Counted from the stretch's first letter, positions 9,829 through 20,000 are shown. The stretch is DNA of 64,000 nucleotides from Zygaena filipendulae (GCA_907165275.2 OU015658.1:2802501-2866500), one strand, 5' to 3'. Numbers and translations are program-made. Notes: generated from the letters alone by a model not told the origin.

Positions 9829-11742
9829 TTATTTGAAAATCTTTACAGTTTTATGAGTGGAAGAGTCACTTGTTCGTTTGATGATGATACCGTCGGTGCT
9901 TGGAATGAAAGCGTGGAATTTTTTTGTGCCAGGTATAGTTATTGCAGAATCAAAACGGCTCTTGAGTTTGTTTCTGTACTGGTCGATTTCATTTATATCA
10001 GCATAATAAATTGTAGTGTGTGGCAATGATGCTTTTGCCCAATCATATAAACCTTTTGGTGTAATAATCGCTTTATCTGGACCTGACTGTAAACTAGCTC
10101 GTGTCGCCAAGCGTTTTATATTGCCACCAAGACCATCACAAGGCCCTTTTCCGTGAGAAGTAGCATGGAAATGGATTTCTGCTTCTGTTCCAAAATCATG
10201 ATTGAAGTAGAAAAGGTTTATAAAATTAAATCTATTTTTAAAATGTTGTGATGCGCCGTCGGTTATAAAGATATATTTCTTAGTAATTACATTATTTTCT
10301 TGGAGATGTTGATGCAGAATATTTTGAAAGTTGAAAAAAGTGGCTGTATCGTGTTTTAAGTCATCTGATATAATTACCATACTTCCATGTTTTATATCTT
10401 GTCCTTGGCGATAATAATAAACCGACGTCAGAAGAGTAGCCTGGTCATTGTTCCAGTGGAAAGACTGAGCAGCATCTTGTACTACAAAGCTGTAGTTCTC
10501 AGCAAAATCACACTGGACAATAACATCACCTTCGACTAGATTGTCTTTTAAAGTTTTAAAATATTTCGCTTGCTGGTTTGCAATGTAGGCATGAGGTTTC
10601 AAAATTTCTAGAGCTGTGCACAGGCTATCTACAAAATCATCCGAAGAAAGAATTTGAGTGGTAACTGTGAAGCGATCTGTACCAACCCAATTACTAAATT
10701 GCACATCTGTTATTTGGTTATCATCAAATACATTTTTGAGGTGTTCACGAATTTCAGTGAGACCAGGACAGTTGCTACAACGTTCGTTCGATAATGATTT
10801 TTGTGTCATCAAATGGCACGTTGGTGTAGGATTCGGGCACATCATTCTTTTGAGGCAATCTTTATAAGATATTAATGGGATAGCTGATTCCGATGTTAGA
10901 GATGGAATATCTCCAGCAGTAAACATGAGTTTTACATTTTGGTGATACATACACACGCATACTACGTGTGTGCCCGAATCTCCAGCAAAAATGCATTGCT
11001 TAGGCCGCAATGTAAAAAATTTCGTGAGTCCCACCTTTGTCTCGGGGTATTCTAATTTGAACTGTTGGTACAACTCATCGATGTTGCACATTAAGAGCTG
11101 CTTTTGTAAATAATGTCTTTTGCCGTCATTTAGCTTAAGAGACACAAAGTCTTTTTTTCCAGGCATAATGCGAGTATTATCCTCTCTTAAATAAAATGTT
11201 CTTACTAGGTTTTCCGTTTCAGGTGATAGTTTACGACCTACACGAGGATTTGGTGATGTTAATATACCATTCTTCTTAACTAGTTCTTTTGCCTTTTTTG
11301 CTTGCCTCCTAGAAGTATGAAATTCCTCAGCAAGTTTTTTTTCGCTCCAAGATTTAGGCGCCAGAGTTAGGATCATTGTTTTCAAGGAAGTAGATGTGGA
11401 AGGATCATTAAATTTTTCCTTTAGTTGCACAAGAATTTCAGTGTCACACGTTTCATCTGTCTGTGTTGATATATTCATAAATTTACTATCATCAGGAATA
11501 AAAGATACACCTTGTGATTGTTGTGAAAATTCGCTTGATGATTGGCTACTCGAAGCGACATCTTGACTAACTTTTGGTGGCAATTCACTATTTAAACGTT
11601 GTCTGCATTGTTTACACACATATAAATTACTTGGAAATGACCACTTTACCGCTAATGGTTTTGATAACTGTCTTAAGTTTTTATGCTTATTATGAAACGG
11701 TAAACGAAACGGATTAAAACACCGATCACCATAAGAAGCCAT
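9829..11742 (-). CDS. Transposase-like protein, 637 aa, superfamily unresolved
   Basis: Likely the transposase of the surrounding element. What is visible: a short N-terminal CxxC (C43, C46); a Ser/Gln-rich linker (about 55-85); a basic helix-turn-helix-like stretch (about 131-160, WSEKKLAEEFHTSRRQAKKAK); a Cys/His-rich region that could bind zinc (C250, C262, C264, H267, C296, C302, C309, H310, C322, C325); then an RNase H-like core. Candidate catalytic acids are D412 in QCDFAENY, D495 in ITDGASQHFKN and D536 in SHGKGPCDGLGG (spacings 83 and 41). The frame opens at ATG with G at -3 and +4 and has no internal stop, and the stop codon lies 89 bp inside the left TIR. There is no signal peptide or membrane segment. 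TATATAA-like sequence lies about 190 bp upstream. The D-D-D assignment and zinc binding are my inference. I do not recognise the family by name. Confidence 0.85.
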   Translation of the reverse strand: MASYGDRCFNPFRLPFHNKHKNLRQLSKPLAVKWSFPSNLYVCKQCRQRLNSELPPKVSQDVASSSQSSSEFSQQSQGVSFIPDDSKFMNISTQTDETCDTEILVQLKEKFNDPSTSTSLKTMILTLAPKSWSEKKLAEEFHTSRRQAKKAKELVKKNGILTSPNPRVGRKLSPETENLVRTFYLREDNTRIMPGKKDFVSLKLNDGKRHYLQKQLLMCNIDELYQQFKLEYPETKVGLTKFFTLRPKQCIFAGDSGTHVVCVCMYHQNVKLMFTAGDIPSLTSESAIPLISYKDCLKRMMCPNPTPTCHLMTQKSLSNERCSNCPGLTEIREHLKNVFDDNQITDVQFSNWVGTDRFTVTTQILSSDDFVDSLCTALEILKPHAYIANQQAKYFKTLKDNLVEGDVIVQCDFAENYSFVVQDAAQSFHWNNDQATLLTSVYYYRQGQDIKHGSMVIISDDLKHDTATFFNFQNILHQHLQENNVITKKYIFITDGASQHFKNRFNFINLFYFNHDFGTEAEIHFHATSHGKGPCDGLGGNIKRLATRASLQSGPDKAIITPKGLYDWAKASLPHTTIYYADINEIDQYRNKLKSRFDSAITIPGTKKFHAFIPSTDGIIIKRTSDSSTHKTVKIFK

Positions 11743-12028
11743 AGCAATAGCAAAAAAAACACTTGTTAGTTGCTAAGCCAACTGACGAAATAAATGATCA
11801 AAATAATGCGACCTGCAGTCGGTGAGTTTCAAGGTCAAAATGCGGCTCATTCACGCAAGCTACATTTAGTTACAATAAGTTCTTTTCTCAGTTTAGAGAT
11901 GACGCTAGTGAAAAAGAATATAATTAAAGAATTATATACGAAATATACAAGACGACTTTATTAATAGGTGTTAAGAACGTTGTATTGTTTTAAAATCGGT
12001 TACAACATTATTTACCTATTTATTAAAA
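11743..12028 (-). promoter_or_regulatory. Leader/promoter region of the transposase-like gene
   Basis: Non-coding sequence between the gene start and the right TIR. On the minus strand it contains a CGTATATAATTC TATA-like string (about 11930-11942), roughly 190 bp before the ATG. This is the natural place for the promoter, but the placement is inference only. Confidence 0.35.
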
Positions 12029-12558
12029 TGACCTACCATGTAAGTAGCGGTGACTGACTACACGCGAGTAAGGAGCCGCCGCCGCCTCCTTTCGGTTTTA
12101 AACACAAATAGCTCCTAAACCACTGCGCGGCCCATTATGAAACTTGGCATGGATTATGAATATGATATAAGCTTTATTTCTAATATACTAAAAAAAATAT
12201 AAAAAAATGCAGAGATTGTAAAAAATAAAAAATAAAAATTATTTTCTTTTTTTTTCAGCTATTTAATAAAAATATTGTAAATTCAATTATAAGGTTTAAA
12301 AAGTCATATAACAAAGTATAGAATCCAGTGGCAAAAATATTTTTCTGCATCTTTTTTAAGCCGCATAATGGCATTTGAAGTAGTCCATAACTCACCGTAA
12401 CTGAAATCTTCAAAGACCGATATCTCGTAAACTAGGTTCGCCACTTTAAAAATATTTTGTATCTGTGTTGAGAACATGTACAGGTATAACATTCTCAAAT
12501 ATAACTGAAATCGGAAGTGTGAACCTGTTTTTGCCTGCCCGCTTCACGTGAAATGCCC
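12029..12558 (-). repeat. Right terminal inverted repeat (530 bp)
   Basis: Inverse complement of 9211-9740 with only isolated differences (for example GCAAAAACAGGTTC versus GCCAAAACAGGGTC, and CTCTGC versus CTCGGC). It carries the same short inward frame at 12304-12498. There are no insertions or truncations. Confidence 0.9.
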
Positions 12559-12564
12559 CAGACG
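12559..12564 (+). repeat. Target-site duplication CAGACG, right copy
   Basis: Matches 9205-9210 exactly and immediately follows the terminal ..ATGCCC of the right arm. Confidence 0.85.
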
Positions 12565-12641
12565 TGTAACACCTTAGTTCTTATCTACGCTTACAATCAG
12601 GCGAAATTGTGGACAAATGTCTGACCAATCAGTTAAAAAAA
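12565..12641 (+). pseudogene. LINE fragment, part 2: last codons, 3' UTR and poly(A)
   Basis: Continues the LINE of 8957-9210: TGTAACACCTTAG supplies the end of the frame (..V T P stop). A 60-bp 3' UTR then ends in AAAAAAAA (12634-12641). The next seven bases, ACGTGTG, repeat 8950-8956. This is the poly(A) plus target-duplication signature of target-primed reverse transcription. Confidence 0.8.
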
Positions 12642-12648
12642 ACGTGTG

Positions 12649-12690
12649 TTGTGGAAACCAAGCAAACATGGTATATACTACATTTTATTA
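12649..12690 (-). repeat. SINE family S copy 3, inner part (split)
   Basis: TTGTGGAAACCAAGCAAAC, then ATGGTATATACTACAT, matches 7596-7631 almost exactly and continues the SINE interrupted at 8956. The pol III promoter half is missing here. Confidence 0.7.
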
Positions 12691-12913
12691 CACAATTTAC
12701 AAAGTAACAAACTTTAGCTTTATAATAATAATAATAATATAGATAGTAAAAATGTATGAAAGGAATTTGCGAGAGAATCCTTATATCCACATTGTACAAG
12801 AAAAGGTATAGTAATCGATAAAATCAACCATTTAGACATAGGCAGTACCTTTATAGAGCGTGGCTAGGTAAAAACTTTCAAACTACCTGTCACAAAAATC
12901 CCCTATATGAAAA
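12691..12913. other. No recognisable feature
   Basis: AT-rich with a short (TAA)n run at 12721-12737. Confidence 0.5.
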
Positions 12914-13211
12914 CCTAGCTGTGCCCGCAGTTTCACCCGTGTTAATTTGAGGAAAAAGCCAACCAAAATATATTCCACAGCTAACCGCCAACGCAGCTCA
13001 CGCAATGGAAGCTCTCAAAAGAAATATTTTTAACGTTTTAGCAACATTTTTTATTGCTGCTCCGCTCTTATTGATCTTAGCGTGATGATATATCCTTCCT
13101 CGATTAATGGGCTATCTAACACTGAAAGAATTTTATCAAATCGAACCAGTAGTTCTTGAGATTAGCGCATTCAAGCAAACAAACAAACTTTTCAGCTATA
13201 TAATATTAGTT
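12914..13211 (+). repeat. CCGCGG-headed repeat, long plus copy
   Basis: Begins CTAGCTGTGCCCGCAGTTTCACCC and ends AACAAACAAACTTTTCAGC, then TATAATATTAG. The middle (about 12980-13120) differs from the short copies and contains an extra block. Confidence 0.65.
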
Positions 13212-13261
13212 TAGGTAGATATTATAGTATCGATATGAGCTGAGCAGCTGTACCTACTTTA

Positions 13262-13452
13262 AAGAAACCTATCCAAAGTCCGAACCTCGTCGTGGTGCCC
13301 CGTCTGCTATGAGTTTGTCACTTAACGCCTTCATATTGTCTGTTTGTTCGTCTCGTTGTCGACTCACCTGTTGACATAACGTCGTCGTGCCCTCTTCCGG
13401 CTCCGTCGGTAAATATCCACCATCACATATTAGGTGTATTGCTGGACAGTCT
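13262..13452 (-). other. Candidate exon or degraded coding sequence
   Basis: A GC-richer island in AT-rich DNA. On the minus strand one frame is open from the codon after TGA at 13450-13452 to a TAG at 13268-13270 (about 60 codons). It includes LICDGGYLPTEPEEG, LCQQVSRQRDEQTDNMKALS and DGAPRRGSDFG, with charged, ordinary protein-like composition. CAACAG|GTGAGT at 13365-13376 is an excellent donor site by sequence, so the upstream part could instead be an exon ending there. No acceptor is convincing. I do not recognise the protein. A mobile-element remnant is equally possible. Confidence 0.25.
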
Positions 13453-13699
13453 CATACTAAAGCTTGTTGTCAAATTTGAATTGTGCCATTTCTGACTGAG
13501 AAGTTGTACTAAAATAGTAATTTAATAGTATTTTAAGTCACACTTTAGACTTGTTAGCATTGATAACAAAAAAAAAACTACCTATTTTGAATTAAAAAAA
13601 GAATGATAAGTAGAATACAAAAAGAACACGTTTTCAAAATAAAAAGTATTAGAAATGAAGTAGGATATCACAACTAGTGACATACGGCCGCCTCGATGC
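13453..13699. other. No recognisable feature
   Basis: AT-rich spacer. Confidence 0.5.
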
Positions 13700-13785
13700 A
13701 AGCTGTCCCCGCGGCTTCACTCGCGTGAATTTCGGAACTATCTCGTTCTCCTGGGAACTCTACTAGGACAAAAGTATCCCATGTG
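13700..13785 (+). repeat. CCGCGG-headed repeat, truncated head
   Basis: Only the first 85 bp remain (AGCTGTCCCCGCGGCTTCAC through AAAGTATCCCATGTGCTATTC). The tail half is absent. Confidence 0.65.
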
Positions 13786-14840
13786 CTATTCCAGAATATA
13801 TTCTTTTATGACACCAAAATCCTTGCACCCGTTTATGCGAGATTGAGAGCAACCATCGAAATAGGGATATTTATAAACTTTCACGTTTATAAAATTACGA
13901 GTACCTACTTAGTTATGGTTTTATCAAAATGCATCACTACATCATTGTTGTTATTATTTTTACGCATGTTACGTCCATTTATACCTTATTTTTTATTTAT
14001 CGCGCCATAAATAACATTAGTAATTATCTAGAGTACGATCTTACCGGCCGGATATAATCTCATAGACAATTCTAATCGGTTTTTTCTAAATCTTTAATTT
14101 GGAAGTAGATTAACTCGACAACATAGCAGCGCTGGCCCGTTATAACCGCTCGCCAGTAAAAAGTTCGTTTTATTAAAAATAAAACATAAAAAGGTAGAAA
14201 AGTAAATTCTTTCACTTTAAAACAAAGCATGTGTGTATTAGCGTACACTTTATTACTATGTTGGGTTATTAAAAGCGCGAGGCATACGTCGTAAATCACA
14301 ATACGTCATAAACTTTTGCCGTGGACTCATAAATCTTTGCTTAATTCCATTAATTAACAACCACCCAAAACGTGTCAGTTGTTTTTATTACAGCATAATA
14401 TTATGTTATAACGAAGGATGGTGTAGTTAATACATGTGAATTTGATGGAAATTTTATTTTTCTCTATTCTATGCTGTAAGTCCTCCAGAAATTGTGTTCA
14501 TCACTGCGACGGGTATAACCTGAAAAATAAAAAAGAATAAAAAGTATAAGTAATAGATCATAAATAATGATAACTTTCGCAATTTAAATTTTATGTGGCA
14601 TGTAGGTACCTACTGTAAAAAACAAGTATTAGAGGTTTCTTAACTTAAATACACTAAATTAAGGTTTACAGTAGATATAGTTAAAAAATACGTAGGTACT
14701 TTTAGCTTTTGTAACTATACCGTGTTCTTGCAGCAGTACCTAATAGTAATTTCGAAAATTATATACATTTGACGACTAAAATTGGCGATATATAGTGGAA
14801 GTGGTTGGGGTGACTTAACATCACTTCAATTCACTACGAA
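13786..14840. other. No recognisable gene
   Basis: Two 75-codon frames (13783-14010 plus, 14072-14299 minus) are hydrophobic and of AT-driven composition, with no recognisable domain. I treat them as chance frames. Confidence 0.5.
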
Positions 14841-15022
14841 CTAGCTGTTCCCTGCGGTTGCACCCGCGATAAATTCGGAGTAACCGCAGAAATTCCAACA
14901 TAAAAGTATTTATGCCCTTTTCTGTACTCCTGATGCAAAATTTTAAAATCATCAGTTGAGTGGTTAAGGCGTGAAAGATTAACAAACAAAATATAAACTC
15001 ACATACATATTTTTAATATTAG
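14841..15022 (+). repeat. CCGCGG-headed repeat, full-length plus copy
   Basis: Runs from CTAGCTGTTCCCTGCGG to TTTTTAATATTAG. Moderately diverged, all blocks present in order. Confidence 0.75.
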
Positions 15023-15587
15023 ATAAGTATATAAATTTATATATTAAACACACACAGAGACATTCGCTTGCAGGAAAACAGATACTTATACCAAGCTAAC
15101 TGTAGTGATACTCTAACAATATTTTACTAGAGCTTAATAATATGACTGTGGTGACCATAACTTTGTAGAATTTTTTCCGGATTTATATTGTTTACGTCAT
15201 CGGCTTAGCATGCGACAGTTCTGATGGCCGGATCGCATTCAAATGTGACTTTTACGCTATAAAACATTATTTACAACGTCATTTTAGTGCGTGATGCGTG
15301 AAATTTATTCAAATAAAAACTAAAATTCAAGCCATTTTACGGATTTATATTTGTAATCTTATTTTTATGCTGCGTTTACATTACGACGGTATCCAAAACG
15401 GATCTTTTTTCAATCGCTGATCAATATTTATTATAATAGCATAAATCCATTATTTATTAGATAAAATTAACAGTGCAAATACATACCAAAAGCAAAATGG
15501 CTGATATTTTTTGGTTGAACCTCTATAATTATACCATTGGTTAATTAGAACGATAAGAATTAAAGCTACATCCTAATTGAAGCTAAT
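15023..15587. other. No recognisable feature
   Basis: AT-rich, no gene or repeat recognised. Confidence 0.5.
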
Positions 15588-15771
15588 TCGGAAGTGAGTT
15601 TGTTTGTTCTTTACGCTTTCACGCCTTAATAGCCACTCTATCAATCTGCATTATGAAATTTCTCAAATACGTTATCAGGGGTACAGAGAAGGACATAGGG
15701 AACTTTTTATGGCGGTATTCCAGCGGAAATTCCAAAATTAACGCGGGTGAAACCGCGGGGAACAACTATAG
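15588..15771 (-). repeat. CCGCGG-headed repeat, full-length minus copy
   Basis: GAAGTGAGTTTGTTTGTTC at the left, GTGAAACCGCGGGGAACAACT at the right. Well preserved. Confidence 0.75.
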
Positions 15772-16527
15772 TAATACATACATTTATAATTTATTCGTAA
15801 GAATTAATTTGAATTAATTTATTAATTAAAATGTCTGTAATCAAATTAAATAAGAAAAATGTTAAGATAGGTAATTGTTTCTTACCTAAATAAAAAACAA
15901 ACTATGTTCGTAACAGAACATGGGACGATGACCCATTCATGGCTGTAAGACCTATTTTAGACTACACAATGTTATAACTTATAGCCATATTTTTAACATA
16001 AAAATTGCCAAATTCAATTTATATGATAAGGAGTTATAATATTTTTCGTGTGTAAATATCTAGGTACGTATAGGTACAATTTTTTTGATGAGTTTATAAG
16101 TCATTTTTATTTATTATTTGTAATACCATAAGAATGTAGGTACCTACCTACTTCAATATTTTTAATACTGAAACCTTCATTTACCTTCATTAAATCAGCT
16201 TATGAAATTAAAAATATTAGCATAAAAATATTTACAAAAAATGTGACACAATTTAGAATCAGAAAAATATCGAGCGAAACGAAACTGCTATTTTCATAAT
16301 ACAATTTCTTTTTATACATGATAGTTTCGGATCCAAAACTAACATTAAAAATATCTTATTAGGTGACCTACTTAGAAAAAGTACCTATGAAGATATTAAG
16401 TAATTTGTCTGGTACCTCTAGATATAAGCACTGCTTAGTTTGAGACCTAATGGCGGGAACGATAAACAGAAAAAAAGAAATCGTCATTTCTTTTCTTTTT
16501 TAATTTGCTTAACAAATTCACTTAAAA
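15772..16527. other. No recognisable feature
   Basis: Strongly AT-rich. A short A/T-run inverted pair (AAAAAGAAATCGTC / CATTTCTTTT) lies at 16470-16500. Confidence 0.5.
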
Positions 16528-16758
16528 ATGGAATGCGAGGACACCACTGTGAAGAGTGTAACACATCGGCGGTGTGGGATGCAATCAGCATGTAAATGCG
16601 GCTCTCACTCGCCGGAGCAAACATCGAATATTGATCGGCGCATTATGATAATGCATGAATTTAAAATGTTGCCGTGTCTATCCGACGACCACTCGAGCGG
16701 CCGAGGCGGCGCGACTCTTGTGGCTTGTGTAAGCGAACCTTTGCGCGTCTCTAAATAG
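16528..16758 (+). other. Candidate small ORF, Cys-rich, 76 aa
   Basis: A GC-richer stretch opening with AAAAATGG, a good start context, and coding 76 residues including C3, C16, C22, C24, C50 and C67, with SSGRGGATLVAC near the end. TGT|GTAAGC at about 16726-16732 could be a splice donor, making this a first exon. There is no signal peptide, domain or neighbouring exon I can recognise. It is worth testing for conservation and transcription; nothing more can be claimed. Confidence 0.2.
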
Positions 16759-17099
16759 ATTTGTTTGTTTCATCGTTGAATAAAAAAAATTAAATAGAAT
16801 AATACAAATTTAGTATGCAAGATAAGCGAGTATTGAATTTATTTATGTATTCTGGCAATGAAACTAAAGTGTCAATTTAGATCAAATTGGATTATAAGGT
16901 TTTTCTAATGACAAACGGTGATGATCATAACTTAAGCACGAAACACGTAACAAAAAAGATGCATTAATGATATTGTAAATAGGTACCTAGCTACTTTAAA
17001 GTTTTTGTATATTTTTGTTACTGTAAAAACTTGAATATTTAAAAATTTTATTAGACTTTTCAATAAAATGTATAATCAATGTTATTGACCGATATAGGT
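16759..17099. other. No recognisable feature
   Basis: AT-rich spacer. Confidence 0.5.
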
Positions 17100-17581
17100 T
17101 TATAATTCAATATTTATCACATTTAATCTGGGGGCACGGTAGTGCCCCCGCCAAGACGACCTAAGCGAAGCGGAGGCACTACCTATCTTTTCTAAAAGTG
17201 TTTCGTCGTTTTTTTGAACCCTATTTCGTTTTTTGTTTTGGGTTTGTATTATACCAGATAAACAAAATTCTCGGGATATGTTGTCGATAGCGGACTTATT
17301 AAACATATAAAGTTTTGATTGCATAGCTCTTATACTTTAGATTTTATTGATATCTAAAAAACCCTGATTTCTTCACTGATGATGACATCAGTAGACGATC
17401 ATCAAAATTTTTAGGGTATTTTCTAATGTCCTAGAAAGCTGAAATTTGGTATGTAAGCTAGTATTAGTACACAAACAACAAAAAAATTATAAAATATGCA
17501 ACTTTTATCCCCCAACCCCCTAAACTCGGGGATGGAAGTTTGTATGAAAGTTCCGTAATTTCGACTTACAAAAAGAAATGA
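17100..17581. repeat. Dispersed repeat-like block with GGGGCAC hairpin
   Basis: GGGGGCACGGTAGTGCCCCC (17131-17150) is a compact hairpin, followed by CGCCAAGACGACCTAAGCG. From about 17420 (TCCTAGAAAGCTGAAATTTGG) the sequence leads without a break into the palindrome at 17582-18013, and the whole could be one element. The block resembles lepidopteran repeats I have seen, but that is from memory. No gene. Confidence 0.45.
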
Positions 17582-18013
17582 AATCCCACCAAAAACATTT
17601 TCATTTAAAGCGATGCCAAGACGAGACCATATGACGGGCACTCTCAAAAAGTCATCAGATCACATGTAGAGCCAAGCTTATAACTCTACACACCCTAACT
17701 CTACAAGGCATGACTTCTCAAACTCTACACCATAGTCAGAATGTGGCTTGGCAGTTTCGTTACTTCAAGAAATATTGTATAACAGAAAAGTAATTAAGAG
17801 TGGATAAATTTTTTACCTTACGTTCATGTGAATGGAGCGACATGGTCAAGCTATATTCTGACTAAGGTGTAGAGTTTGAGAAGTTAGACCTTGATAAGGG
17901 GTGTAGAGTTATAAACTTGGCTCTACATGTGATCTGATAACTTTTTGACAGTGCCCGCCATATAATGGTCTACTCTTGGCATCATTTTACATGAAAATGT
18001 TTTTGGTGGGATT
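17582..18013. mobile_element. Foldback element with about 165-bp arms
   Basis: The left arm (17582-17751) begins AATCCCACCAAAAACATTTTC. The right arm (17845-18013) ends GAAAATGTTTTTGGTGGGATT. Matching blocks run through CAGATCACATGTAGAGCCAAG and CTCAAACTCTACACC, with roughly one difference in seven. The loop is about 90 bp. No coding sequence. Confidence 0.75.
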
Positions 18014-19167
18014 ATTCTTTACGGGCTTGTATAACCCTGCAGTCATACAGAAAATTTAAGGAAAGGCAAAACAATAATTAAGAATGTAGTCAAGAAGGAG
18101 CTATGTAAGAAAAACTTGGTCTTATAAGCCTCAGATATTATAAAGTAGGTGCTAAGAGTTTGTTTTTCCAAGTTAATAGAGCGTATAATTGAATTTCTGG
18201 TAAATTTTCTCGATAAAAAATATTCAAAAGCAGTCTCTGTTGTTATTGCAGAACTCTTGTAACTTATGAGTAAACAATGATTTACAAAAATGCAACACTT
18301 CATTTGATAAACTTGGACATAAAAAACATATGATTCGACCATATACTTTTCATGTCCAGCAGTGATTGATATTTGAGTATTCAATATTGATAGAACTATA
18401 GAACTTCGTTTAAAATGTTGTTTTTTTTTTTTTTTTTTTAATTTAAGGTCACGCGCGCAAGGATCTACGAATTTTTCACGCATGGGGTTAGGTATGTCGC
18501 TGTCATTACACAATTTAATTATTTAGTGACATAGCCCCTAAACATCAGTATTTATTACGAATAATAGTGAAATAATATTCATGCCAATATTCCTAGTTGT
18601 TTTTCCTGTTTATTCGTATTGTGGTAAAAACAAGGTAGGAATAAATAGAGAGGTAAATACGGCTACAACGGCTATCAAATGTATACCTATACCTATCCTA
18701 TAACATAATATAACAAAATATCCCATTATTATAATTCTAATACTTGTTAGTAGACTCACATATTTTCAACAATCTTGACAAAACTTTGGGGTTAAAGAAT
18801 TTTTCGAAAAAACCGTTTCACGTATAAGCTCTGAAAAAAATTATTAAAACTTTCGTGATTGTATGATTTCATGAAAAAAAAAAATAGAAAAATGAAAATT
18901 GTAAGAAAAAATACGAAACGTCTAAATCAATGGTCGACACTTTTTCTTTTTACATTCACACTTAGTTCTTGACTGGACTGGACTTATAACAGTAAATATA
19001 GAAGCGATTGTCGTTGTAGTTAAAGTTTAGATAATATTCATTGATTGTTGATTTCTTAACCAGTGACCGGAGTGACTGCCACAGCGGGCAATAGATGGCG
19101 GTTGCCCAAACGTTCTAATTTGATTGAAACATAGCAATTCTACGTATACGATCCAAACACTATTTTT
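18014..19167. other. No recognisable gene
   Basis: Includes a T19 run at about 18421-18439. The 156-codon minus frame that spans it owes its Lys run to this tract and shows no domain, so I do not call it. The rest is AT-rich. Confidence 0.5.
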
Positions 19168-20000
19168 AACCGACTTCCAAAAAGGAGGAGGTTCTATGTT
19201 CGATTGTATGTATGTTTTTTTTTTTTTTTTTTTTTATTTTTTTTTTATGTAGGTTCACCGATTACTCGAAGACGGTTGGACCAATTTGAAAAATTCTTTT
19301 TTTGTTTGAAAGGGTATACTCCCAATTACGTCCCATTGCCACCAAGTCGGGATCTGATGATGGGATCTTGGAGAAATCGAGGGAACTCTTCAAAAATTAT
19401 AGGCACACCTATAGCGATTTTGGTATTTTTGATAGTAAATCATTCATTTGCTTTCGGAAAGCAAAATTTGAAGAAGTGGAACTGATGATGAAGACCACAG
19501 GTGGTCATCGGAACAACTCAAAAATAATACGTATTCCACAGGTTCCGATTGAAGCGATTTCGAAAATTGTTTTTTTGTTTGAAAGAGTATACTCCCAATT
19601 AGGTCCCATTGCCACCAAGTCGGGATCTGATGATGGGATTGGATTGGATGGGATGGGATTCTTTGCTTTCGGAAAGCAAAATTTGAAGAAGTGGAACTGA
19701 TGATGAAGACCACAGATGGTCATCGGAACTACTCAATAATGGGTATTTCACGGGTTCCGAATAGTTAATTTTAATATGGTTTCTAAACAATTTATGCCCG
19801 TCACAATGTATATGGTGAAGTGGAACTGATGGTGATGAACTAGGAGAACTCCTCAACAATTAACGTCCCTGCGTCAGGAAAAGCAATATTTTGTAAAAGG
19901 TGATGAGCATTTGACATTAGGCTATTGTAACTTAGAGAAATTACAAACTAAGTCACTTAAAAGCGAGAAATAAACAAAATTTTAACAAAAAAATTAAAAC
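19168..20000. repeat. AACCGACTTCC repeat with internal tandem duplication
   Basis: Begins AACCGACTTCCAAAAAGGAGG and a poly-T tract, typical of a widespread lepidopteran dispersed repeat. Inside, about 270 bp are duplicated in direct orientation. GTATACTCCCAATTA occurs at about 19314 and 19588. GGTCATCGGAAC occurs at about 19503 and 19718. The second unit is shortened and carries a GGATTGGATGGGATG expansion. The open frames of 72-132 codons here arise from this duplication and are not genes. A fragment of the same repeat lies at 36340-36475. Confidence 0.65.

Larger units (their letters stand above)
9211..12558 (-). mobile_element. DNA transposon with 530-bp TIRs and intact transposase-like gene
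   Basis: This 3348-bp element starts GGGCATTTCACGTGAAG and ends with its inverse complement. The arms (9211-9740 and 12029-12558) differ at only a handful of positions over 530 bp, so the copy is young. Between them is one intact 637-codon gene on the minus strand, with a roughly 290-bp non-coding leader. The 6-bp duplication CAGACG flanks it. Long TIRs, one intronless gene and a short fixed-length duplication define a class II cut-and-paste element that may still be autonomous. The superfamily is not resolved. The 6-bp duplication argues against hAT and P (8), Tc1/mariner (TA), piggyBac (TTAA) and MULE (8-10). Dada and IS3EU types, reported with 6-7-bp duplications, deserve a direct comparison. 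Confidence 0.9.

Noticed and set aside
10658..10867. 69-codon plus-strand frame inside the transposase-like gene
   Set aside because: Antisense shadow of the 637-codon gene.
9211..12558. hAT, P, Tc1/mariner, piggyBac or MULE assignment for the large transposon
   Set aside because: The 6-bp duplication and GGGCATTT termini do not fit these groups, and I do not see their hallmark protein motifs. Left unresolved rather than forced.
18043..18513. 156-codon minus-strand frame, second longest in the window
   Set aside because: Its Lys run comes from a T19 tract and the rest is AT-driven Ile/Phe/Ser/Lys. No domain, signal or neighbouring exon.
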